From NCBI RefSeq assembly GCF_002192455.1, contig NZ_CP021744.1, positions 8,022,501 through 8,086,500 on the forward strand: a stretch of 64,000 bases of DNA. The letters run 5' to 3'. The notes under the pieces are model-generated. The model had not been told where the DNA came from and did no database searches. It worked only from the letters and a program-made list of their open reading frames with translations. The position numbers and the translations under genes were made by a program. Source of the DNA: Streptomyces albireticuli (GTDB lineage: Bacteria > Actinomycetota > Actinomycetes > Streptomycetales > Streptomycetaceae). Positions 8,650 to 16,927 of the stretch are shown piece after piece. The stretch's first letter is position 1; the number at the start of each line of letters is the position of its first letter.

Positions 8650-9618
8650 TCAGGGCCAAAGGTGGCTCGGCAGGCTGATGGTGGTGGCCGCGCCGCTGTG
8701 CATGACCAGGACGGTGGTTACAGCGAAGACGAACAGCAGGATGTTGAGCGTGGCGGCGCAGGCCAGGATCCGCACGGCGCCGGCACGCCACCCGGTCGCG
8801 AGTTCGGATCCGCGCAGCATCAGTGGCTCCACGGACTTGACCGTCAGCAGGTATCTCGCCATCCCGAACGGAACGACGATGACGGCGATCAGTACGGAAT
8901 AATTGAGGGGCATCCCGTACCAGGCCTCCGGCAGGATCGTCAGGGACTTGATGCGGGTCGGGTAGGTGTAGAGGCCGGTGAGCATCCAGGGAATCTGGAT
9001 CGAGGTGTCGATCACGGTGGTGACGAGGACGCCCACTGCTGCAAGGCGTGCCAGGCCCCACCGGGGGCGGGCGCGGGCGATCGCCGAGGTCATCCGGCAT
9101 TGCAGCCAGACCCAGACCACCATGAGCGAATAGGTGATCACAGAGCCGGAGAGAACCGCCTCCGTCTGGTTCTCGGGCCGGATACTGTGCCAGCCAGGCA
9201 GATAAGGTCCCCAGCTCGCCACATGGACGGCGTAGTGGCTGGTGATGAAGCCGAGCCCGCTGTAGTTGAAGATCGGGTCTTGCCAGGAGGTGAGGAAGGC
9301 GCCGACGAATACAGCCATGTCGAAGGTGACCTGTCCCGCCCTCAGACATCGTCTGACGAGGACCACTGCGATGGTGACGATTAACAGAACGGTGACCACC
9401 TGTGCGGTCCAGATACTCACCGCTCGGGCAGTCGAGATGCGATAGCCGGAGTCCGGCAGGGAGTGAGCGCCGCCATCGATCGCCCATCTGACCAGTACCG
9501 AGGCGGCGAAGAAAACGATCAGCATGCCGAGCGCGGCGAGCACTCCCGCCGGAGAGCGCCACAGTCGGCCGGGTGGGTTCGACGCCGAAGCGCGGGGTGG
9601 CCTTGTTGCGTCTGTCAC
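8650..9618 (-). CDS. AveC-family (spirocyclase-like) membrane protein
   Basis: A 322-residue protein with about seven hydrophobic helices. The stretch RRCLRAGQVTFDMAVFVGAF, then WQDPIFNYSGLGFITSHYAV, then SWGPYLPGWHS matches the pattern I know from AveC and MeiC. AveC has spiroketal-cyclising and dehydratase roles in avermectin assembly, and MeiC acts in meilingmycin. It starts at GTG 9618 behind AGAGAGGTG. It lies 60 bases after the oxygenase gene and shares the strand and cluster of the PKS, so a role in folding or cyclising the polyketide is plausible. The activity is inferred from family resemblance only; many AveC relatives lie in clusters without spiroketals. Confidence 0.7.
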   Translation of the reverse strand: MTDATRPPRASASNPPGRLWRSPAGVLAALGMLIVFFAASVLVRWAIDGGAHSLPDSGYRISTARAVSIWTAQVVTVLLIVTIAVVLVRRCLRAGQVTFDMAVFVGAFLTSWQDPIFNYSGLGFITSHYAVHVASWGPYLPGWHSIRPENQTEAVLSGSVITYSLMVVWVWLQCRMTSAIARARPRWGLARLAAVGVLVTTVIDTSIQIPWMLTGLYTYPTRIKSLTILPEAWYGMPLNYSVLIAVIVVPFGMARYLLTVKSVEPLMLRGSELATGWRAGAVRILACAATLNILLFVFAVTTVLVMHSGAATTISLPSHLWP

Positions 9619-9678
9619 CTGCGGGCACCTCTCTGTGAGGGACAGGTGAGCTGCTGGCGGGACCGGCCTGGGCGGGGG

Positions 9679-10569
9679 TCAGGGAGGACCGCCTTCAGGT
9701 CCTGCCGGGTACCCGGCAGGACCTGGTGGGGTGTGCTGGGGGCCGAGTTGGTCGATGGTCCAGCCGTGCGGGTAGCTGCGAGGAGTGCGCTCGTAGGGGT
9801 GCGAGTCGGGGCGTGGTGGGAGGAGTCGGATGAGTCGGCCGCGAGTGCGCAGGCTCCAGCGGACGGCGGTGGTGAACCAGGCGGGCATGGTGGGCTGGCC
9901 GAGGATGTCGCGGATGTGTTCGGGGATCAGGGCGGTGATGGCCTTGGTCGCGATGGTGCGGGTGCCGGGCGGGCACAGGGAGGCGATGATCCGCATCGTG
10001 TGGCCGACCATCGTGGCGTTGGCGTAGTGCCACTGGCCGCGGTCGTGGATGTCGTGCTCCAGCCAGGTCTTGAAGCCGCCGTAGTCTCGGGGGATGTTCT
10101 TGATGCCCATGAGTTCGCCGAGGCGATGGTGGGCCAGGGCGATGGCGCGCTCCTCGGTCTCGGAGAGCCGGCGCCAGCTGTAGTGGTTGATCCATTCGAT
10201 GGCGGCGACCACATGTCCGGCGAGGATGTGCAGGTAGTCGTCGTTGGAGATGTCGTAGTGGCCGTGGACCTTGTTGAGGGCGCGCACCGTCTTCCTGCCG
10301 TGTGCGGAGTCCAGGCCGTGGCGATGGGCTTCGAACGGGAAGAGCATGGTGTCGTCGTAGCGCTTCATCGGGTGGTGGGCGAATTCGCCGGTGCTGGCCA
10401 GGGTGTGGGTGATGCTGGGGATGACGAAGTCGGTCACCAGCGCGAACGACCACCCGGTGTTGTAGTCCCAGGGGAATTCGTACCGGGTGACCAGCGCGAA
10501 GATCTCGTCATAGTCCTGCTCGGGGTCCAGGGTCTGGATGTAGCGCAGGCGGCTGTAGCGTTCCCTCAC
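9679..10569 (-). CDS. DUF2236/MpaB-family oxygenase
   Basis: This 296-residue protein shows the DUF2236 (latex-clearing/MpaB-like haem oxygenase) pattern: RYSRLRYIQTLDPEQDYDEI near the start, YEFPWDYN, TGEF, KRYDDT, NKVHGHYDISNDDYLHIL and a late RDYGGFKTWLEHD. Members use haem to cleave or oxidise double bonds of isoprenoid or polyketide chains. The start is GTG 10569, overlapping the PKS stop as GTGA, with CAAGGAGAG upstream; a longer open frame running into the PKS is not the gene. The tight coupling argues that it acts on the PKS product. The reaction is not predictable beyond oxidation. Confidence 0.75.
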   Translation of the reverse strand: MRERYSRLRYIQTLDPEQDYDEIFALVTRYEFPWDYNTGWSFALVTDFVIPSITHTLASTGEFAHHPMKRYDDTMLFPFEAHRHGLDSAHGRKTVRALNKVHGHYDISNDDYLHILAGHVVAAIEWINHYSWRRLSETEERAIALAHHRLGELMGIKNIPRDYGGFKTWLEHDIHDRGQWHYANATMVGHTMRIIASLCPPGTRTIATKAITALIPEHIRDILGQPTMPAWFTTAVRWSLRTRGRLIRLLPPRPDSHPYERTPRSYPHGWTIDQLGPQHTPPGPAGYPAGPEGGPP

Positions 10570-13500
10570 CGGGATCTCTCCTTGCCCGTGTCTGAGAAGC
10601 CCATCTGACCCATGAGCCAGGCGGCGAGGCTGGCGGGGCTGGGTTTGACCCAGATGACACCCGGTTTGATGTCGGTGTGCAGGGTGCGCTGGATGCATTG
10701 CTGGAGCTGTACGGCACCAAGGGAGTCGAGGCCGAGCATGACCATGCTGGTGTGCGGGCCGATGTGGCGGCTGGTACCGCCGAGCAGCTCGCGCACCTGG
10801 TCGATGATGAACTCCTGCAGCAGGTGCAGGCGTGCGCTGTCGGTACTGGCGGCGAGAACCTCGTCGCGGACCGGCGAGGAACTGCTCTCCTCCGTGAGGG
10901 TGTCGGTGAGGAGCGGGGCAAGCAGCGTGGAGCGCCGCACGGCGGGGTAGGGGGCGGTCCAGCCGCTGATGTCGATGGGCGAGTAGGCGATGTGGTGGTG
11001 GCCCTCAGCCAGGATGCGTTCCAGGGCGGCGATACCGTCCGCGGGCGTGATCATGATGAAACGACGCTGGACGAGGTGCTGGCCGCGGCCGACCTGGCTC
11101 CAGGCGCCCCAGTCGATGGCGGTGGCGGGCAGCCCCAGGCTGCGGCGCCAGGTGGCGAAAGTGTCGAGGAAGGTGTTGGCGGCGGCGTAGGCACCCTGCC
11201 CCGGTGAGCCGAGCAAGCCGGCGACGGAGGAGTAGAGAGCAAAGAAGTCCAGGTCGTGGGCGAGGGTGGCCTGGTGCAGGGCCCAAGCGCCCTCAGCCTT
11301 GCCGTGCCAGACCCGGGCCGTCAGCTCGTCGTCGAGGTTGGCGAGGGTGGCGTCCTCGACCACACCGGCAGCATGCAGCACACCGCGCAGCACCATGCCG
11401 CCCTCGACAGCTCTGCACACGGTTTGCCCGGCGGTGCCGGGGTCGGCGATATCGCCCAGGACCACGCCGATGTCGGCCCCGGTGGCAGCACGCAGTGCGT
11501 CGAGTTCCTCGGCCACCGTCTCGCTGGGGGCGGTGCGGCCGCAGGCCACGATGCGTCCTGCGCCACGCTCGGCCAGCCAGCGCACGGCCAGCAGGCCGAG
11601 TCCCCCCAGGCCGCCGGTGACCAGGTAGGCGCCACCCTGGCGGAGGGGCCCTGGCAGGGGCGAGAGGGCGGGGGCGGGTCCGGTGCGGATGCGGGCGAGG
11701 TGTCGCACGCCGTGCCGCCAGGCGATTTCGCTGATCGGCTGGCCGGTGGCGAGCAGGTCGTCCAGGACCGCGTCCAGCGGAGTGGAACCGGAGATCTCGA
11801 TGCTGCTGGGCGCCAGTTCGGGATGCTCGAAGGCCGCCACCCGCAGCAGGCCCGGCAGCCCGGCCGCCGCGAGCGGGGAGCCGTCGCCGCGCCACAGCAC
11901 CCACAGGCGAGGCGGGTTGACGCGCTGGACGAGGTGCCGGATGACAGTGAGCACGCGGGTGAGGTTCTCGCGAGCAGTGATGGCCGGAGTACGGTCGATG
12001 CTGCCCGTTGGACCGAGCACCAGGGCCAGCGCGGTGACCGGCGGCGCGGACGGGTCCCCCAGCGCCTCGGCCAGAACCCCTTCGGGCACGATGCTGCCTG
12101 TGAGATGGGTGAGCAGGCGACTGCCAGCGCTCTTCCTCCCCAGCAGCGTGGCCAGTCGCGGTGCCCACGGGGTGTTGTCATCGGTGATGACCAGCCACTG
12201 GCTCTCCCCGTCCAGCTCGCGCCCCTCGGGCAGAGGTTCGGGAGTCCAGGCGAGGTGGGCCAGACGAGCGGCGTACCGCTGCTCGGGCGGGGTGATGTTG
12301 GTCAGGTGCAGTCCGCGCACTTCGGCGACGACGGTGCCGTCGGCGGTGGCGAGCTGTCCGGAGGCGGTGCAGGCCAGGTCGTCGGCCTGATGGATCTCCA
12401 CGCTCGCCCAGCGGGCGTGGGCGGTGGGCCCGTGCACGCGGATCTCGTCAAAGCCGGCCACCACGACAGGACCGGGGCTGGTAGCACAGTACGCCAGCCA
12501 GGCGGCGACCACGGTCTGCACCAGTTCGTCGAGGAGCGCCGGGTGCAGGATCATCATCCACGCGGAGACACGGGCGGTTTCGGCGATCCGCAGCCGGGAG
12601 ACGGCCCGGTCGTGCCCGGGGCTGATCTGGATGCGTTCCACTGCGGTGAACGCCGGGCCGTGGCGGACGTCGTGGCATTCGCGGAAGTGCTGGTACAGGT
12701 CAGCCGGGACGGCATCGCTCCACCCTTCGCTGGTGAGGGTGGAGGTGTCCACAGGTGGTGGGGTGTCGTCCGGGGACAGCGGCCGTACGGTGGCACGGGC
12801 ATGGACGAGGACGCCGCCCTCGTGGCGGGAGACCACTTCAGTCCTGGCCTGCTGCGCCTGGGTGGTGAGGCAGGTGGTGACCTCAGGTTCGGGCTCCAGG
12901 ACCAGCGGAGCCTCGGCGCGCAGGTGCTCCAGCGCGATGCGGCGGGTGCCGAAGAGCTGCGCGCCAGCAGCGAGGAACATCTCGGCGAAGCCGGTGCCGG
13001 GCAGCACCGGGACACCGGCCACCTGGTGGTCGCCGAGCCATGGCAGCCGCCTTGGACTGATGGGGGTCTGCCACCAGTGCCGCGCCGGGTTCTCGGGGGC
13101 GGCGACATGGCCGCCCAGCAGCGGATGCTGGCTGGCTCCCACCAAGTGCGGGGCGACAAGCCGGTATGGAACATTGTCGCCACCGTGGCGGGTGCGGTGC
13201 CAGGCAGTGGTGGGCAGGTCGGCAAGGTGGCCGTCACCGTAGTGGGCGCCCCAGTCGATCCGGTCGTGCCCGGCGCAGTGCACGGCCGCGAGATGGGCCA
13301 GGAAGGCATCGGTGTCGTCGGCGCCCTGGCGCAGGGTGCCCACCGCCACGGCATCGGTGATGCCGTCCGCTTGGGCGGTGTCCAGGATCGGGCGCACCGC
13401 GAGCGGGTGTGGGGTGCACTCGATGAACAGGCGGTGCCCGGCGGCCAGTGCCGCCGAGACCGCGGTGCTGAAGCGCACCGTGGCGCGCTGGTTGCGCACC

Positions 13501-15839
13501 CAGTAGCCGGCGTCCAGTGGCCCGGGGGTCAGGGGGTCCTCGCTGACGGTGGAGAAGAAGCCACCACCGGGCACGAGCGCGGGCAGGCCGGCGAGTGCGG
13601 TGGTCAGGTCGTCAAGGATGGGGTCGACCTGTGCGGAGTGCGAGGCCACGTCGACATCGATCATCCGTGCTGCGGTGCCGTCGGCGTTCCATGCCTGGAC
13701 CAGGGTGGCGATCTGGGCTGCGTCCCCTGAGACGACGGTGGACGTGGGGGAGGTGAGTACGGCGAGAGAGACTCCGTCGGCCCCGGCCCTCTCGATCGTG
13801 GCCTGGACTTTGTCGGCGCCCAGCAGCACTGAGGCCATCGCGCCGCCGGAGAGGGTGGCCAGCAGCGCGGAGCGACGGCAGATCACCCGTACCCCGTCCT
13901 CAGGGCTCAACACCCCGCACAATACGGCGGCGGCCACCTCGCCCAGCGACTGCCCGATCACCGCGGCCGGTTCGATGCCCCAGGATCGCCACAGGGAGGC
14001 CAGTGCGACCTGGACACCGAACAGCACCGGCTGGATCTTGTCGATGCCGACCAGAGCATCCGGTTCGGTGAGCATCCCACGCAGCGAAAAGCCCGCCTCC
14101 GCTGCAATCAGCGGCTCCAGCTCATCGATCGCGGTGGCGAACGCCGGTTCGACCTCCAGCAGGCGGCGGCACATCCCGGGCCGCTGGGAGCCCTGCCCGG
14201 TGAAGACGAACACCGGCCCGGCATGCTCCGGCGGCAGCACCGGCACCCCACCGGCCACACCCTCCTCCTGCTCTCCGGAGGCAAACGCCCGGGCCCGCGC
14301 GGCCAGCTGAGCGTAGTCGCGGGCGACCAGGCCCAGACGGTGGTCGGCGTGCGAGCGGCGCAGGGCCAGAGTGTGGGCCGCATCCGCCAGCACCACCGGC
14401 CGGCCCTGCTCGCTGTCCGCCCAGTCGGCCAGGCGGGAGGCGGCCGCGGACAGTGACTGCGGCGACGTACCTGACAACAGGAACAACCGGGCCGGTTCCT
14501 GTGCTGCCCGAGCAGCAGGGCGCGCCGTGCGGCGCCGGGCCGCGTTGGGGACGGACTCGAGAACCACATGCGCGTTCGTCCCGGTCACCCCGTACGAGCA
14601 CACCGCGGCCAGCAGGGGGGCGCCCGTGACCGGCCACTTCGTCAGCGCGGTCGGCACAAACAGCCTCGACGCCTCCTCCCGGAGAATCGAGGGGTTCCAC
14701 TCGGCGAAGTGGAGGTTGGGCGGGATGGCGCCGCGGCGCAGGCACTCCACCACCTTGATCACCCCGGCGATGCCGGAGACCGGTTCTGAGTGCCCGATGT
14801 TGGTCTTGACCGAGCCCAGCGCGCAGCGGCCCCGGCCGTGTCCGTAGACGGTGTTGATCGAGGTGTACTCGATCGGGTCGCCGACCGCCGTTCCCGGGCC
14901 GTGCGCCTCCACCAGACCCACTTCGCCCGGATCGATGCCCGCTCTGTCCACCGCCCGGCGGAACAACTCCTGCTGCATCTCGGTGGAGGGGGCGGTCAGG
15001 CGGCTGACCTGCCCGTCGTTGTTGACCGCACTGCCCCGAATCACCGCCAGCACCCGGTCCCCGTCCCGCCGCGCATCGGCAAGACGTTTCAGCACCAGCA
15101 CCCCGGCCCCCTCCCCACGCACATAACCGTCCGCGCGGGCGTCGAAGGCATGGCAGGCACCGCGTTCGGACAGCAGCAGCGGCGCCTCGTAGTACTGCGT
15201 CTCCGGCGAGAGCATCAACAGCACGCCGCCCGCCAGCGCCGCATCGCACTCCCCCAAGGCCAGAGCCCCGCACGCCGTGTCCAACGCCACCAGCCCCGAC
15301 GAGCAATGCGTGCTGATCACCATCACCGGGCCGCGTAGATCCATCGCGAACGCCACCCGCCCCGCCGCACCCGCGGTGAAGTTCCCGAACAGATACGGGC
15401 TGTTCGGCGCGTCCTCCACCGGCCGGGCCTCCCGGAAGAGATTGTCGGGAGCGTACGTCCCCACATACACGCCGGTCCGCGAACCGCGCATCCGGTCCAC
15501 AGGGATGCCCGCATGCTCCACCGCCTCCCAGGCCACCTCCATCAACACCCGGAACTGCGGATCCACCCACCGCCGCTCCACCGGCGCCACCGAAAACGCC
15601 TCCGGATCCCACGCCCACACATCGCCGTCCAGGAAACAGCCACGCCCGGCCCGCCCGGCCAGTTCCGGGTCATGCACGGCCGCCAGCCGCGCGGCATCCC
15701 AGCGACCGGCAGGCACCGGGCCCACGGTCTGCCGTCCCTCGGCCGCCAGCCGCCACAACCCACCAGACGTCTCCACCCCACCGGGGAACCGGCAGCCGAT
15801 TCCGACGATCGCAATCGGTTCTGCTTCCGAAGCCGACAT
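10566..15839 (-). CDS. Iterative-type type I polyketide synthase, KS-AT-DH-KR-ACP
   Basis: A single-module PKS of 1757 residues. KS (about 7-430) has its Cys in THCSSG (C179) instead of the usual TACSSS, with H313 (EAHGPGT) and H350 (KTNIGH). AT (540-860) has GQSLGE (S631) and VASH (H734), a non-standard signature that does not cleanly predict malonyl or methylmalonyl. DH (904-1180) has HQVAGVPVLP (H938) and D1104. KR (about 1400-1580) has TGGLGGLG, Y1551 and a VED position of B type. The ACP is LGLDSL (S1706). No enoylreductase or thioesterase is present. One module with KR and DH and no release domain fits iterative use with release in trans. It starts at ATG 15839, 12 bases after a DUF5988-like gene, and overlaps the oxygenase gene that follows. 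Confidence 0.9.
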   Translation of the reverse strand: MSASEAEPIAIVGIGCRFPGGVETSGGLWRLAAEGRQTVGPVPAGRWDAARLAAVHDPELAGRAGRGCFLDGDVWAWDPEAFSVAPVERRWVDPQFRVLMEVAWEAVEHAGIPVDRMRGSRTGVYVGTYAPDNLFREARPVEDAPNSPYLFGNFTAGAAGRVAFAMDLRGPVMVISTHCSSGLVALDTACGALALGECDAALAGGVLLMLSPETQYYEAPLLLSERGACHAFDARADGYVRGEGAGVLVLKRLADARRDGDRVLAVIRGSAVNNDGQVSRLTAPSTEMQQELFRRAVDRAGIDPGEVGLVEAHGPGTAVGDPIEYTSINTVYGHGRGRCALGSVKTNIGHSEPVSGIAGVIKVVECLRRGAIPPNLHFAEWNPSILREEASRLFVPTALTKWPVTGAPLLAAVCSYGVTGTNAHVVLESVPNAARRRTARPAARAAQEPARLFLLSGTSPQSLSAAASRLADWADSEQGRPVVLADAAHTLALRRSHADHRLGLVARDYAQLAARARAFASGEQEEGVAGGVPVLPPEHAGPVFVFTGQGSQRPGMCRRLLEVEPAFATAIDELEPLIAAEAGFSLRGMLTEPDALVGIDKIQPVLFGVQVALASLWRSWGIEPAAVIGQSLGEVAAAVLCGVLSPEDGVRVICRRSALLATLSGGAMASVLLGADKVQATIERAGADGVSLAVLTSPTSTVVSGDAAQIATLVQAWNADGTAARMIDVDVASHSAQVDPILDDLTTALAGLPALVPGGGFFSTVSEDPLTPGPLDAGYWVRNQRATVRFSTAVSAALAAGHRLFIECTPHPLAVRPILDTAQADGITDAVAVGTLRQGADDTDAFLAHLAAVHCAGHDRIDWGAHYGDGHLADLPTTAWHRTRHGGDNVPYRLVAPHLVGASQHPLLGGHVAAPENPARHWWQTPISPRRLPWLGDHQVAGVPVLPGTGFAEMFLAAGAQLFGTRRIALEHLRAEAPLVLEPEPEVTTCLTTQAQQARTEVVSRHEGGVLVHARATVRPLSPDDTPPPVDTSTLTSEGWSDAVPADLYQHFRECHDVRHGPAFTAVERIQISPGHDRAVSRLRIAETARVSAWMMILHPALLDELVQTVVAAWLAYCATSPGPVVVAGFDEIRVHGPTAHARWASVEIHQADDLACTASGQLATADGTVVAEVRGLHLTNITPPEQRYAARLAHLAWTPEPLPEGRELDGESQWLVITDDNTPWAPRLATLLGRKSAGSRLLTHLTGSIVPEGVLAEALGDPSAPPVTALALVLGPTGSIDRTPAITARENLTRVLTVIRHLVQRVNPPRLWVLWRGDGSPLAAAGLPGLLRVAAFEHPELAPSSIEISGSTPLDAVLDDLLATGQPISEIAWRHGVRHLARIRTGPAPALSPLPGPLRQGGAYLVTGGLGGLGLLAVRWLAERGAGRIVACGRTAPSETVAEELDALRAATGADIGVVLGDIADPGTAGQTVCRAVEGGMVLRGVLHAAGVVEDATLANLDDELTARVWHGKAEGAWALHQATLAHDLDFFALYSSVAGLLGSPGQGAYAAANTFLDTFATWRRSLGLPATAIDWGAWSQVGRGQHLVQRRFIMITPADGIAALERILAEGHHHIAYSPIDISGWTAPYPAVRRSTLLAPLLTDTLTEESSSSPVRDEVLAASTDSARLHLLQEFIIDQVRELLGGTSRHIGPHTSMVMLGLDSLGAVQLQQCIQRTLHTDIKPGVIWVKPSPASLAAWLMGQMGFSDTGKERSR

Positions 15840-15851
15840 GACCCACCCCGC

Positions 15852-16052
15852 CTATTCCGCGATCGCCGTGCTGTAGCTGAACCAGAAGACCGGCAGCTCA
15901 TTTCCGTCGACTACCTCGACGTCGCCGGTCGGGACGAAGTGCACGTGCAGCCCGTAGTAAGCCACCGTCACCTTCTCCGGAAGCTCGCTCCCCGCCACGT
16001 GGTGCACCCGGTGCAGACCCACCGGCCCGCCCCTCAACAGGACCGCCTTCAT
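15852..16052 (-). CDS. DUF5988-like small protein
   Basis: A 66-residue protein: MKAVLLRGGPVGLHRVHHVA and so on, with a central VAYYGLHVHFVPTG and the end VFWFSYSTAIAE. The layout (LxGGPxxLxR start, a middle Y/G...HF.PTG, and a C-terminal aromatic...AE) is that of DUF5988 proteins, which are often found beside actinomycete biosynthetic genes. The ATG at 16052 shares a base with the TGA of the upstream small gene (TGATG), and the PKS begins 12 bases later, so all three should be co-translated. The function of DUF5988 is not known; a helper role for the PKS is only inferred from position. Confidence 0.7.
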   Translation of the reverse strand: MKAVLLRGGPVGLHRVHHVAGSELPEKVTVAYYGLHVHFVPTGDVEVVDGNELPVFWFSYSTAIAE

Positions 16053-16228
16053 CAGAAGAGCCCTGTCTGCGCAGGGGGGATCACGGGCAGCGCCAGGCCC
16101 ACGCCGAAACAGCACGACGAAAAGAGATGAGAAAGATCCCTGGTGAACCGGTCGACAACTTCGGGGGAGACATGATCACGGGGCCGTGGTGTGGAAGCGC
16201 GGGGAGCGGCGTCGACTGTCGTGCTCAT
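16052..16228 (-). CDS. Small unknown protein heading the PKS operon
   Basis: This 58-residue frame starts at ATG 16228 and its TGA overlaps the next start as TGATG. It contains a hydrophilic half (RPRDHVSPEVVDRFTRDLSH) and a hydrophobic half (LFSSCCFGVGLALPVIPPAQ) with a Cys-Cys pair. The ribosome site is modest (GGCAGAG). The coupling to the DUF5988-like gene and the amphipathic plan argue that it is real. It could be a small membrane-associated or precursor-like peptide. I do not recognise a family. Confidence 0.5.
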   Translation of the reverse strand: MSTTVDAAPRASTPRPRDHVSPEVVDRFTRDLSHLFSSCCFGVGLALPVIPPAQTGLF

Positions 16229-16927
16229 GTTCTCTGCCTGGGAGTCAGCCGGACGGGAGGACCCGTCACGTGGCGGCAGGCAGATCCGGGCCGGCAGCTC
16301 AGACTTTACGGAGAAACGTTCCAGAGCCCCTGAGCTGCGGACGGCACGGGACCTGCTCCCCGCACCGTGCTCCTGTACAGGCCGAAAAGCGACCCCTTGG
16401 CGCAGATATATGAGAGTACTCGGGGCACACAACGGCGCCCCGGTGGTACACCAAGTCCCGCCAACTCCCGTACGCGCCGCTTTCACAGTGCCAGAGAAGA
16501 CAACGGGGCGGTAGTGCAAGAGGGCGGACGTACGGAACGGCCGTTGGCGAGGTGTTGCACTGGTCGGCGTCATCACCGGTTCTACCGCCGCCCTCACCCT
16601 AGTGAGGACGGCTGGGCCGTGCGCGAGGGCGGGCCGGAAAGCTGTGGGGGGCGGATCGAGTGGGTCTGTCGCCTACGACGCGGCCGGCGCCCCGGAAACG
16701 TTCACTCCCGACCGATCCGTCAGTCTGCGGACAGCCTCAGCTCCGTGGATGGCGGTCGGTGACGCCGACACAGATCAGCCAGACTGCGTGCCCGGCGCCT
16801 CGGCCCGCTGGCTCCAGGCGGGGCCCGCGAGTTCCGGGCAGCCGAGGGTGCGTCAGGTGTCCGAGGGCGGGGCACCTTCGCGGAGGTGACGGGCGGAGCG
16901 GGGCGCGGTTGTGCCCGGGCTTCGCCG
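16229..16927. other. Gene-free region between the PKS operon and the MFS gene
   Basis: About 700 bases lie upstream of the minus-strand PKS operon and downstream of the end of the minus-strand MFS gene. The operon promoter should lie just after 16229. An A/T-rich patch (about 16400-16415) is the only promoter-like composition. No other frame shows family motifs. Confidence 0.4.

Noticed and set aside
11256..13730. Long open frame (824 codons) on the plus strand
   Set aside because: It is antisense to the iterative PKS. Its composition (Gly, Gln, Val rich, no domains) is the usual mirror of GC-rich coding DNA.
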